A stretch of 64,000 nucleotides of DNA from an uncultured Oscillospiraceae bacterium (GTDB taxonomy: Bacteria > Bacillota > Clostridia > Oscillospirales > Oscillospiraceae), in the NCBI GenBank assembly GCA_949878425.1, contig CATLAL010000001.1, positions 62,001 through 126,000 of the forward strand, given 5' to 3'. This document shows positions 1 to 10,352 of the stretch, piece after piece. Position numbers and translations under genes: made by a program. The notes below the pieces were generated by a model, which worked only from the letters and a program-made list of their open reading frames with translations, was not told the DNA's origin and searched no databases. How positions within the stretch are numbered: the stretch's first letter is position 1; the number at the start of each line of letters is the position of its first letter.

Positions 1-330
1 AAGAGCGCCATGAGCCTCTCCGGCGGGCAGCAGCAGCGGCTGTGCATCGCCCGGGCTCTGGCGGTGGAGCCGGAGGTGCTGCTGATGGACGAGGCCACCA
101 GCGCCCTGGACACCATCTCCGCGGCCCGGATCGAGGATCTGACCCTGGAGCTGCGGGAGCGCTTTACCATCGTCATGGTGACCCACAACATGCAGCAGGC
201 CGCCCGCATCTCCGACAAGACCGCCTTTTTCCTCGCGGGGGAGCTCATCGAGTTCGGCAATACGGAGCGGATCTTCTCCATGCCCAGGGACAAGCGTACC
301 GAGGACTATATTACCGGCCGGTTCGGCTGA
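1..330 (+). CDS. pstB: Phosphate ABC transporter ATP-binding protein PstB, 3' end only
   Basis: The frame is open from base 1, so the gene starts outside the window and about 109 C-terminal residues are present. Visible are the ABC signature LSGGQQQR, Walker B with the catalytic glutamate replaced in the usual PstB manner ([12 protein letters not shown]) and the switch histidine in MVTHN. PstB energises high-affinity phosphate import through PstAC on the inner membrane face. The identity rests on the C-terminal motifs and on phoU following 41 bp downstream, the standard order pstSCAB-phoU. PhoB-dependent regulation is likely for the family, but its control region is not in the window. Confidence 0.93.
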   Translation, partial: KSAMSLSGGQQQRLCIARALAVEPEVLLMDEATSALDTISAARIEDLTLELRERFTIVMVTHNMQQAARISDKTAFFLAGELIEFGNTERIFSMPRDKRTEDYITGRFG

Positions 331-371
331 CGGTTTTTGCTGAATTAAGAAGAGATAGGAGGCGCGCCGCC

Positions 372-1043
372 ATGCGCAGCAGATTTGACCGGGAGCTGGA
401 GCAGCTCCACCAGGAGCTGACCAGGATGGGGGAGCTCTGCGAGGAGGCCATCTCCGCCTCCGTGCTGGCCCTGCTGGAGGACGACCGGGCCATGGCGGAG
501 ACGGCCCGGGCCCGGGAGCGGGCTATTGACCAGCAGGAGCGGGACATTGAGTCCCTGTGCATGAAGCTGCTGCTCCAGCAGCAGCCGGTGGCCCGGGATC
601 TGCGCACCATCTCCTCCGCTCTGAAGATGATAGGCGACATGGAGCGCATCGGCGACCAGGCGGCGGACATCGCGGAGATCACCCGGCACATCGGCGGCGC
701 GCCCCTGCCGGGACAGGTCCACATTGAGGAGATGACCCAGGCGGCGGCCAAAATGGTCACCAGCAGCGTGGCCTCCTTCGTCCGGGGGGACCTGGGCATG
801 GCCCAGGCCGTGATGGCCTACGACGACGTGGTGGACCAGCTCTTCTGCATGGTCAAGGAGGAGCTGACCGCCCTCATCCGCCGGGACGCCTCCAGCGCCG
901 GGGAGGCCCTGGACCTGCTCATGATCGCCAAGTACCTGGAGCGCATCGGCGACCACGCGGTCAACGTGGCGGAGTGGGTGGCCTACTCCCTCACCGGCAG
1001 CCGGTACCCCGGACCCCCTGCCGCAGATTCCGCCGAGCCCTGA
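372..1043 (+). CDS. phoU: Phosphate transport regulator PhoU
   Basis: This 223-residue protein is the normal length for PhoU, an all-helical duplicated three-helix bundle that binds metal ions and restrains Pst transport and PhoR signalling. The two repeats are visible as paired motifs: RDLRTISSALKMIGDMERIGDQA in the first half (quoted in part: MERIGDQAADIAE) and AKYLERIGDHAVNVAEW in the second; the conserved E/D-rich ERIGD signatures bind metal. The start at 372 is supported by AGGAGG at 357-362, nine bases upstream. An earlier in-frame start at 42 lies inside pstB and is rejected. The stop codon is inside a strong hairpin. Confidence 0.97.
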   Translation: MRSRFDRELEQLHQELTRMGELCEEAISASVLALLEDDRAMAETARARERAIDQQERDIESLCMKLLLQQQPVARDLRTISSALKMIGDMERIGDQAADIAEITRHIGGAPLPGQVHIEEMTQAAAKMVTSSVASFVRGDLGMAQAVMAYDDVVDQLFCMVKEELTALIRRDASSAGEALDLLMIAKYLERIGDHAVNVAEWVAYSLTGSRYPGPPAADSAEP

Positions 1044-1062
1044 CAGAGCGCTGTCAGGGCTC
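1035..1062 (+). terminator. Hairpin overlapping the phoU stop codon
   Basis: A perfect 11-bp inverted repeat (1035-1045 and 1052-1062) with a 6-base loop contains the last codons and the stop of phoU. It has no long T-run, so it may act as an mRNA stabiliser or weak terminator. Confidence 0.6.
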
Positions 1063-1075
1063 TTGCGCTAATCCA

Positions 1076-1188
1076 GAAGTGCCTATCTATGTCGATAGCC
1101 CCGGGGCTCACGCCGCCCCCCGACGTGTTTTTGGGTACTTTTTGCACGGGCAAAAAGTACCCGGGGCTATCGAATAGATAGGCACTTC
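1076..1188. repeat. Palindromic intergenic repeat upstream of secA
   Basis: The ends GAAGTGCCTATCTAT (1076-1090) and ATAGATAGGCACTTC (1174-1188) are inverted repeats. Two further nested inverted pairs follow: CGATAGCCCCGGG with CCCGGGGCTATCG, and GGGTACTTTTTGC with GCAAAAAGTACCC. The whole can fold into one long hairpin. Related sequences are at 23018-23079 (upstream of metG), 34436-34530 and 38790-38850. No coding capacity is evident. Confidence 0.8.
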
Positions 1189-1212
1189 CTTTAAAAATCA
1201 GCGATTTACCCG

Positions 1213-1240
1213 TTGCAAATGGGGCGGGATGTGGTATACT
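1213..1240 (+). promoter_or_regulatory. Sigma-A promoter of secA
   Basis: TTGCAA at 1213-1218 and TATACT at 1235-1240, with a 16-bp spacer, lie 55 bp before the secA start and 25 bp after the palindromic repeat. Confidence 0.65.
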
Positions 1241-1294
1241 ATACTCTGAATCGTTATAGGAAAAATTTACGCACAAAAGAGGAGCACTTCTAGA

Positions 1295-4053
<2,759 letters not shown>

Positions 4054-4054
<1 letters not shown>

Positions 4055-4533
4055 TGGACACCTGGGAGATTCTCAACGGCGTCTACCGCCGCCTGTACCT
4101 GCGAAACAACGCCCTCAACGCCCGCCTGGCCTCCGCCGGCTGCCGCTGTACATGGAACTGGTACAACTACCACTTCTCCCGGCGGGGCGGGGCCTATGAG
4201 CCGGAATTTTTCCCCATCCCCGTTACCACGGTGGAGAAGCTGTGCGACATCGGCCTGGAGCTGGACTCGGTGTTCGTCGAGGCCCATCTCCGCTATGAGC
4301 AGGCCCTGGCCTTCGACTGGCGCGCCGTCCGCTGGCCCTTCGAGGTCTACGGCGCGGAGGAGTACACGGAGGACCTCTACCGGGAGGGAATGGACCTGGA
4401 GGAGCTGCCCCGGCGGATCGAGGACTGCGCCGGCGAGATCGCCCTGGAGATCTCCCTGCCCCGGGACTGCCCGGACGGGGAGATTCTGGAGGTCGTGGCC
4501 GCCTGCCGGCGGTGGGGCACCCATATCGCGTAA
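4054..4533 (+). CDS. Hypothetical protein translationally coupled to secA
   Basis: I do not recognise this 159-residue protein. It starts with GTG in the sequence TAGTG, so its start shares a base with the secA stop and it is probably translated by reinitiation. There is no signal peptide or membrane segment; it is acidic and aromatic-rich (many W, Y, F, E) and its middle part ALAFDWRAVRWPFEVYG is striking. A perfect hairpin terminator follows one base after the stop, so secA and this gene form one transcription unit. It may be a lineage-specific protein; no function is proposed. Confidence 0.75.
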
Positions 4534-4574
4534 AAAGTACCGGAAGCCGTTCGTCGGGCGGCTTCCGGTACTTT
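4534..4574 (+). terminator. Terminator hairpin of the secA operon
   Basis: A 16-bp perfect stem (4534-4549 with 4559-4574) has a 9-base loop and A/T-rich ends (AAAGTACC / GGTACTTT). It directly follows the stop codon at 4531-4533. Confidence 0.85.
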
Positions 4575-4726
4575 CTGGGGCTTTGCCCCAGACCCCACAG
4601 CCTTTTGAAAAAGGCTGGCGAAAACTTTTTATCGCGAAACTTCGTTTCGCTTAGAGTCTGTTTTAAAACCAGTGATATGCCTAATCTTTACCTCTTTTTA
4701 ACTGTGGTCACTGTAAAGGACCATAA

Positions 4727-4790
4727 GCAAAGCGGAGCTTTGCGCAAAAAGTTCTTTTTGATTCTTTTTCTTTCAAGAAAAAGAATGTAT
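4727..4790 (-). terminator. Post-stop double hairpin downstream of rqcP
   Basis: Read on the minus strand from the rqcP stop, a hairpin ATTCTTTTTCTTG...AAAGAAAAAGAAT is followed by CAAAAAGAACTTTTTGCGC and a second small palindrome GCAAAGC...GCTTTGC. The same arrangement recurs after several other stop codons in this window (10352, 45831, 48435, 55998). The gap 4575-4726 holds no gene that I can support. Confidence 0.7.
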
Positions 4791-4793
4791 GCC

Positions 4794-5039
4794 TCACGGG
4801 GCCACCTCCCGGTACATAGCGGAGGCGTCGGCCTTACCGGCGTTTTCCCGGACCTGGAGGACCTCCACGGTGAGGGTACGCTCGCCGAAGCGGAGGGCGA
4901 TGATATCGCCCTCCTTCACCTCGTAGGAGGCCCGGGCAATCCGTCCGTTGACGGTGACCCGCTCGCTGTCGCAGGCCTCGTTTGCCACGGTCCGCCGCTT
5001 AATGAGCCGGGAGACCTTCAGATATTTATCCAGCCGCAT
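4794..5039 (-). CDS. rqcP: S4-domain ribosome quality-control protein RqcP
   Basis: This 81-residue protein is almost entirely an S4 RNA-binding domain: MRLDKYLKVSRLIKRRTVANEACD, then the VNGRIARASYEVKEGD loop. That matches RqcP (YabO/Hsp15 family), which binds stalled 50S-peptidyl-tRNA and helps RqcH add Ala tails. The start at 5039 has GGAGGAG upstream. It lies 67 bp downstream of the HU gene on the same strand, the usual order in Clostridia and Bacilli (HU, then RqcP), although mazG before HU and yabPQ after RqcP are missing here. Confidence 0.9.
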   Translation of the reverse strand: MRLDKYLKVSRLIKRRTVANEACDSERVTVNGRIARASYEVKEGDIIALRFGERTLTVEVLQVRENAGKADASAMYREVAP

Positions 5040-5106
5040 GGCGCGCTCCTCCCAGAAAAATCAAAGTAAAAGGGATGCGGTCCATGCCGCACCCCCTGGC
5101 GCTGGG

Positions 5107-5382
5107 TTACTTCGCCACGGCGTCCTTGAGGGCCTTGCCGGGCTTAAAGGTGGGAATCTTGGAGGCGGGGATGGGGATCTCCTCCTTGGTCCTGGGGTTC
5201 CGGCCCATACGGGCGCCCCGCTTCTTTACCTCAAAGGTGCCAAAGCCCACCAGGCGAATCTCGTCGCCCTCTGCCAGAGCGGCGGTAATGGCGTCCAGAG
5301 CGGCGTTGACAGCGGACTCGGAATCTTTCTTGGACAGAGCCGCTTTCTCCGCCACAGCGTTAATGAGTTCGGACTTATTCAT
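5107..5382 (-). CDS. hup: Nucleoid DNA-binding protein HU
   Basis: HU is a small histone-like dimer that bends DNA and compacts the nucleoid. The 91-residue chain begins [20 protein letters not shown], has the conserved core [19 protein letters not shown] and ends in the DNA-contacting arm segment [19 protein letters not shown] start 17 codons upstream is rejected because MNKSEL is the family start and AGGAGA lies just before it. It is transcribed with rqcP from a recognisable promoter at 5465-5493. Confidence 0.97.
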   Translation of the reverse strand: MNKSELINAVAEKAALSKKDSESAVNAALDAITAALAEGDEIRLVGFGTFEVKKRGARMGRNPRTKEEIPIPASKIPTFKPGKALKDAVAK

Positions 5383-5464
5383 TTGATGTCTCCTTTTCTT
5401 TTGTCGGCCCCCGCCGTCAGGACGGCGGCCCATTTCAAATCAGAGCAGATCACGCGTAACCTTT

Positions 5465-5493
5465 AATCTATCATATTTTCCCCATAGTTGCAA
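5465..5493 (-). promoter_or_regulatory. Promoter of HU-rqcP
   Basis: On the minus strand TTGCAA (5488-5493) and TAGATT (5465-5470) are 17 bp apart, about 85 bp upstream of the HU start. Confidence 0.6.
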
Positions 5494-5597
5494 GGCTTTT
5501 ATCCATAAAACCCGCTCGAAAACAGAAAAGTCTCCGTATCGCGCCGGACGCGCCCTCCGGACGGGACGTTCGGGGCCCGCGGCCGGCGGCGGCCAGA

Positions 5598-6146
5598 TTA
5601 TCGCAGCGCCTCGTAAAATGAGAAATCCACAAGACCGCTCATTTTCTCCAAGCCGCCCGGCTCCAGCTCCTTGACCATGAGGCAGTCCGGGCTTGGCAGC
5701 TCCACATGGGGCCCCGCCGTTATCCCAAACCGCCAGCTGGCCTGGAAGCCCCGGGAGGCGTAATTTCTCGGATCTCCCTCCACAAGCACCGCTTTGAATC
5801 CCAGCGCCTTCGCCTCCGCAAAGCCGTATTCCAGCAGCTCCTTTGAAATATGCCGCCTTTGCAGCTGCGTTTTTACCGCCACCGGCGAGAGCAGCAGCAG
5901 CTCGTCCTCGTACTTCCCCTCAATCGGGAACCGGGAAAACATGGCATAGCCGATGACGGTGCCGCTGCCATCCGCCATCATGAGATCCAGCTGGGGAACA
6001 TAGCAGCGTTTCGCCCGGATCTCCTCCACAAGCCGGCGGACCATCCGGCCCTCCCCCGCGCAGTCGTGCCTGGTGAACACGTCCTCCACCAACTCCAGGG
6101 TTGGGAGGAGGTGCTTCTTCTCCACAGGCTGTATTACCCGCTCCAC
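5598..6146 (-). CDS. GNAT family N-acetyltransferase
   Basis: This 182-residue protein has the GNAT layout: an N-terminal strand-helix (IQPVEKKHLLPTLELVEDVF), the central antiparallel strands (IGYAMFSRF), the acetyl-CoA loop region around VAVKTQLQRRHISKELLEYGF in place of a classical Q/RxxGxG/A, and the later strand LGFKAVLVEGDPRNYASRGF. The latter resembles the YhbS group of predicted acetyltransferases. It would move acetyl from acetyl-CoA to an unknown amine. It is followed 37 bp downstream of the GH3 gene on the same strand, so both may be co-transcribed. The substrate cannot be told from sequence. Confidence 0.85.
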   Translation of the reverse strand: MERVIQPVEKKHLLPTLELVEDVFTRHDCAGEGRMVRRLVEEIRAKRCYVPQLDLMMADGSGTVIGYAMFSRFPIEGKYEDELLLLSPVAVKTQLQRRHISKELLEYGFAEAKALGFKAVLVEGDPRNYASRGFQASWRFGITAGPHVELPSPDCLMVKELEPGGLEKMSGLVDFSFYEALR

Positions 6147-6183
6147 TGGCGTTCTCCTCTTTTCCAGATTTTTCCGGCGGCGT

Positions 6184-8532
6184 TCAGGGCTTCAGCAGGG
6201 CCCGGACGCTCCCCAGCCATCTCCCGTTTGCCGCCTCCAGAAGTCCGCGGACCAGCCGCTCCGGAATCCGTCCCCCAGTGTTGATGACAACCGACCGGAG
6301 GGGACAGTCCACGGCGCAGGAGAGCATCATTTTATAGGACGGGTCCTCCGGGTCCCGCCGGCCGCCGGCCAGCAGGGTCAGAGCGCCCTTTGTGATCTGA
6401 TATTGGAGCTCCATCACCAGGGACTCCCCCCGCATCTCCAGGCAGGTGTTGTCCAGCGTGAACCGGCCCCTCCGGGGCGGCGGCAGCAGAAAGACCATTC
6501 GGCCCATGGCCTTCTCCCACGCCTGCCGGGTGGGAGCGCCCTCCATGGTCTCGTACCAGCTCCCCGCCTGCCAGCTCGGAACCGGCAGACGCTCCCCGGC
6601 CACCTCCAGCCGGCCCTCCAGGCGGATGTCACGGCTGGAGGAGCCCACCAGGACCCCGTACCGGCCGCCGGGCACCCGCCAGCCGTCGGCCCAGACCGCG
6701 AAGCTGCGGCGGTCCAGGGGGAACGAAATCCGCGCCTCCTCCCCCGCCGCCAGCTCCACGCGCCGGAACCCCTTGAGCTCCCTCAGAGGACGGTGGAGGC
6801 CATCCTGGGGCGGCGCCAGGTAGAGCTGCACCACCTCCGCCCCGGCCCGGCCGCCGGTGTTGGCAACGGTGAGGGAGACGCTCTCACCCTTGATTTCCAG
6901 GCCGCTGTAGGCGAAGCGGGTGTAGCTCAGGCCGTGTCCAAAGGGGAAGGCCACCGCCTTTTTCGCCTTGTCGTAGTAGCGGTAGCCCACGTAGAGGCTC
7001 TCCCGGTACTCCGCCTTCTGTTGGCCGAAGGTCTCCCGGGAGATCACGTCCCCATAGCGGACCGGCCAGGTCTCCGCCAGCTTCCCACAGGGGTTCGCCC
7101 GTCCGGTGAGGAGGTTGGCGCAGGCCTCGCCCCCCGCCTGGCCGGACAGTCCCATATAGAGCACCGCCTTCACCCGGTCCAGCCAGGGCAGCTCCATAGG
7201 GCCGCCCCCCAGCAGGACCACCACCGTGTTGGGGTTGGCCCCGGCCACCGCCTCGATCATGCGGCGATGGCCCTCCGGCATGGCCAGGCTCTCCCGGTCA
7301 AAGCCCTCGGACTCCCAGCTGTCCGGCAGGCCCGCCGCCACCACGGCCACCCGGGCCCGGCCGGCCAGCCGCGCCGCCCGGCGCAGTCCGGCCTCCGTCA
7401 CCTGCCCGGCTCTGTCGCAGCAGGGGAAATAGGGGACCTCCGGCAGGGCGGAGCGCAGGCTGGTCAGCCGGGTGGGGTTGATGTGGCTGCTGCCGGAGCC
7501 CTGGCAGCGGAAGTGCTCTGCCATATAGCCGATAAGGACCATGTCCTCCGCCAAGGCGGGCAGGATATGGTCCTGATTTTTCAGCAGCACCGCCCCCTGC
7601 TCCGCCGCCCGCCGGGCCAGGTCGTGGTGGTCCCCCCGGCTGAAGGCCCCCCGGCTTTTCCGCCCCTTGGCCCGGCGGAGGGCCAGCCGGAGCACCCGCT
7701 CCGCACTGGCGTCCACCGCCTCCCGGGGCAGGGTCCCGACGCGGACCGCCTCCCCGGCGGCCTTTTCCATAAAATGGGATCCGCCGGGCATACTCAGGTC
7801 GCACCCGGCCTGAAAGGCGGCGATCCGGTCGTTGAGGCCCCCCCAGTCGGTGACCACCATGCCGTCAAAGCCCCACTCCCGGCGCAGCACGTCCGTGAGC
7901 AGCCAGCGGCTGTCGCTGCAGTGGACCCCGTTGAGCTTGTTGTAGGCGCACATCACCGCGTCCGGCCGGCCCTCCCGCACGGCCAGCTCGAAGGGGGCCA
8001 GGTAGATCTCCCGCAGGGCCCGCTGGTCCACCTGGCTGTCGCCATTCTGGCGCTTGTACTCCTGGTTGTTGGCCGCGAAGTGCTTCACGCAGGAGGACGC
8101 GCCGGCCCCCTGCTGGCCCCGGATAAAGGCGGCGGCCAGCTTGCCGGACAGATAGGGGTCCTCGGACAGATACTCAAAATTCCGGCCGCAGAGGGGGTTG
8201 CGCTTGATGTTGCACCCGGGGCCCAGCACCAGGTCCACCCCAGCCGCCAGGGCCTCCCGGCCAATGGCCGCGCCGATGGCGGCGCTGAGGTCCGGGTTCC
8301 AGGCGGCGGCCGCGGTGACGGCAGAGGGAAAGCAGGTGGCGGGCAGGGAGTTGTGGACGCCCAGCATATCCGCTCCGGCGCGCTGGCAGCGCAGGCCGTG
8401 AGGGCCGTCCGCCATGGTGAAGGCCGGGATGCCATAGCAGGCCATGGCCCGGCTGCGCCAGAAGCTGCCCCCCGTACACAGGCGGATCTTATCCGCCGTC
8501 GTCATCTGCTCAAGAATTTCCCTGGCCTCCAT
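6184..8532 (-). CDS. Glycoside hydrolase family 3 beta-glucosidase
   Basis: This 782-residue protein carries the GH3 N-terminal barrel (roughly 30-330), the GH3 C-terminal sandwich and a fibronectin-III-like C-terminal domain (about 560-640), plus about 130 extra C-terminal residues that I do not recognise. The nucleophile is Asp229 in VVTDWGG; the glycone-binding motif KHFAANNQE and the start ADGPHGLR are clear. No signal peptide is visible, so it is probably cytoplasmic and acts on imported beta-glucosides or xylosides. GGAGGG precedes the start. A MITE-like element begins only 15 bp upstream of the start codon, so the native promoter has been displaced or replaced. Confidence 0.95.
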   Translation of the reverse strand: MEAREILEQMTTADKIRLCTGGSFWRSRAMACYGIPAFTMADGPHGLRCQRAGADMLGVHNSLPATCFPSAVTAAAAWNPDLSAAIGAAIGREALAAGVDLVLGPGCNIKRNPLCGRNFEYLSEDPYLSGKLAAAFIRGQQGAGASSCVKHFAANNQEYKRQNGDSQVDQRALREIYLAPFELAVREGRPDAVMCAYNKLNGVHCSDSRWLLTDVLRREWGFDGMVVTDWGGLNDRIAAFQAGCDLSMPGGSHFMEKAAGEAVRVGTLPREAVDASAERVLRLALRRAKGRKSRGAFSRGDHHDLARRAAEQGAVLLKNQDHILPALAEDMVLIGYMAEHFRCQGSGSSHINPTRLTSLRSALPEVPYFPCCDRAGQVTEAGLRRAARLAGRARVAVVAAGLPDSWESEGFDRESLAMPEGHRRMIEAVAGANPNTVVVLLGGGPMELPWLDRVKAVLYMGLSGQAGGEACANLLTGRANPCGKLAETWPVRYGDVISRETFGQQKAEYRESLYVGYRYYDKAKKAVAFPFGHGLSYTRFAYSGLEIKGESVSLTVANTGGRAGAEVVQLYLAPPQDGLHRPLRELKGFRRVELAAGEEARISFPLDRRSFAVWADGWRVPGGRYGVLVGSSSRDIRLEGRLEVAGERLPVPSWQAGSWYETMEGAPTRQAWEKAMGRMVFLLPPPRRGRFTLDNTCLEMRGESLVMELQYQITKGALTLLAGGRRDPEDPSYKMMLSCAVDCPLRSVVINTGGRIPERLVRGLLEAANGRWLGSVRALLKP

Positions 8533-8547
8533 GCGCGCCCTCCCTTA

Positions 8548-8842
8548 GAATCTGTATTCACAATCTTAAGCGACCGTCTGGCCTGATCTTTTGCCGCCCC
8601 GCAGCGTTAAAAAATCTTGCAATACACAAAGTATTCCCGCGCAGATCGCGCAGCGGGCGCATCGAGCGCCCATGCGCGATTAAATTCCACACGGCCCCTC
8701 GATGGCGTTAGGCGGCCAAAGGCCGCCCCAGCTGCCGGGCCGGCTTTGTCGGCCCGCTAGGGCCGTTGTGGAGTCGCATTTGCCTTGCAGGGCGGACAAA
8801 ATCCCTCGCCCATCCGGCATTTTTGCTTATGAATACAGGTTC
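8548..8842. mobile_element. MITE-like element E1 (295 bp)
   Basis: Imperfect inverted ends GAATCTGTATTCACAA (from 8548) and TTATGAATACAGGTTC (to 8842) are flanked on both sides by TTA (8545-8547, 8843-8845), consistent with a 3-bp target duplication. The interior has the family core TTGCAATACACAAAGTATTC and a second conserved block AAAATCCCTCG near the right end. It is longer than the other copies because an unrelated palindromic segment (about 8700-8770) sits in the middle. No transposase is encoded. The right TTA is the stop codon of the HtrA gene and the left end abuts the RBS of the GH3 gene. Confidence 0.8.
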
Positions 8843-10228
8843 TTATTTGTCCTCCGCGGCCATCATGATCATGGTAAGGTCCAGATACTCCCCGTCCCGG
8901 TAGACTCGGATGATCACCTCGTCCCCTACGTGGAGGCTCCGGCGGATGGCCAGGATTTGGTCGTTGCTGGAGACCGGCTGGCCGTGGAAGGCCACCACGC
9001 AGTCCCCCGCCCGCACGCCGGCCCGGTCGCCGCTGAGCCCCTCGGTCACCTCGATTACCGACAGGCCCTGAGTCCCGTCGGGCAGGATCTCCGGAATGCC
9101 GTTGATGGTGACGCCCAGAATGGGCTGGGGCTGGAGCTCCCCGAATTCGATGAGCTCATTGACCCAGCGCACCGCCAGACTGCTGGGGATGGCGAAGCCC
9201 AGGCCCTCGATGGTGTCGTCCTCGCTCATCATCTTGATGGTGTTCACCCCCACCACCTGGCCGTACTGGTTGATGAGGGGGCCGCCGGAGTTGCCGCTGT
9301 TGAGGGCGGTGTTGGTCTGAATGAGGGTCATCGTAACCCCGTCCACGTCCACGTCCCGGTTAACGGCGGAGACAATGCCGTTGGTAAAGGTGTTGCGCAG
9401 CTCCGTGCCCAGGGGGTTGCCGATGGCGTAGACCGGGTCCCCCACCGCCAGGTCGTCGGACACGCCGAACTCCGCCGCCGGCAGGCCCTCCGCCTCCACC
9501 TTCAGCACCGCCAGATCCGCGTCCTCGTCGCAGCCCACCAGCTTGGCCTCCCACTGGCTGATGGCGCCGTAGTCCTCCGTCACCCACACCGTGCAGCGGC
9601 TGCACCCGGCGATGACGTGGCAGTTGGTGAGGATGTAGCCGTCCTCGCTGAAAATAACCCCTGTGCCCACGCTGCTGAAGCCCTTCTGGGCGCCCAGGAC
9701 CGTCACCACCGAGGGGTTGACCTGGGCGTACACCTCCCCCGGGGCCAGGACCGGATACTCCAGCGCGCCGGAGAGCATGAGGCGGGTCTCGCCGCCGATG
9801 GGGTAGCGGGGGATGGTGGTGTCCTCCACCGAGCCGTCGTAGTCCCAGTGGTAGCGCTCGCCGGAGAAGGGCTCCTCCGCCGGCCGGCGGTCCGCCGACG
9901 GCGGGGACTCCGGCAGGGCCCAGCCGTACTGGCCCACGTACCAGATCCCCACGCCCAGACACACCAGCGACAGCAGCAGGGAGACCCCCACAAACAGCCG
10001 CACGCCCCAGCGGCCCTTCTTCGCCCGCTCCGGGGGCGCGATGGCGCTGCGCCAGGGGGCCGGCTTCTCCTCCCGGGGCGGGGCGGAGGGAGCCGGCTCC
10101 TCCCGCCGCAGTCTCTGGGGCAGCTCCCGCTCGTAGCGGAGCTGGACCGGCTCCTCCCGGTCCGCCTGCCGGTAGGTGAGAACGATCTCTTTTTGCTCCT
10201 CCAAATGGATCTCCTCCATCCCCTTCAC
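8843..10228 (-). CDS. HtrA/DegP-family serine protease with PDZ domain
   Basis: A membrane-anchored quality-control protease of the outer face. Order of parts: a cytoplasmic basic/proline tail (1-75), one membrane segment (about 76-98), the trypsin-like domain with the triad His204 (TNCHVIAG), Asp238 (DADLAVLKV) and Ser314 (GNSGGPL), and a C-terminal PDZ domain (about 365-455). The 461-residue length is normal. The first codon appears to be GTG at 10228 with AGGATGAGAG upstream; ATG at 10219 is an alternative. It lies downstream of a two-component pair on the same strand, an arrangement like CssRS-HtrA, suggesting control by envelope stress. Its stop codon lies in the target duplication of element E1. 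Confidence 0.94.
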   Translation of the reverse strand: MKGMEEIHLEEQKEIVLTYRQADREEPVQLRYERELPQRLRREEPAPSAPPREEKPAPWRSAIAPPERAKKGRWGVRLFVGVSLLLSLVCLGVGIWYVGQYGWALPESPPSADRRPAEEPFSGERYHWDYDGSVEDTTIPRYPIGGETRLMLSGALEYPVLAPGEVYAQVNPSVVTVLGAQKGFSSVGTGVIFSEDGYILTNCHVIAGCSRCTVWVTEDYGAISQWEAKLVGCDEDADLAVLKVEAEGLPAAEFGVSDDLAVGDPVYAIGNPLGTELRNTFTNGIVSAVNRDVDVDGVTMTLIQTNTALNSGNSGGPLINQYGQVVGVNTIKMMSEDDTIEGLGFAIPSSLAVRWVNELIEFGELQPQPILGVTINGIPEILPDGTQGLSVIEVTEGLSGDRAGVRAGDCVVAFHGQPVSSNDQILAIRRSLHVGDEVIIRVYRDGEYLDLTMIMMAAEDK

Positions 10229-10234
10229 CCTCTC

Positions 10235-10352
10235 ATCCTATTCTCCAGTTATAAAGTATCCAAACGTCATCGGGCAGAAATCTTGGAATAGCAATGGGTT
10301 TAGGCTTGTATTAAAGTTCTTTTTGATGCTTTTTCCTGAAGGAAAAAGCATC
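10235..10352 (-). repeat. Intergenic repeat with post-stop hairpin, copy 1
   Basis: The segment includes CGTCATCGGGCAGAAATC, GGAATAGCAA, ATTAAAGTTCTT and a terminal hairpin GATGCTTTTTCC...GGAAAAAGCATC. A close copy lies between dnaJ and dnaK (55880-55998), also ending in the hairpin next to a stop codon. A third partial copy at 63800-64000 is split by element E5. Confidence 0.75.

Noticed and set aside
6073..8586. Very long open frame (837 codons) on the plus strand, opposite the GH3 gene
   Set aside because: It is a shadow of the GC-rich GH3 gene; low-complexity Gly/Pro/Arg/Ala translation, no motifs, no RBS.
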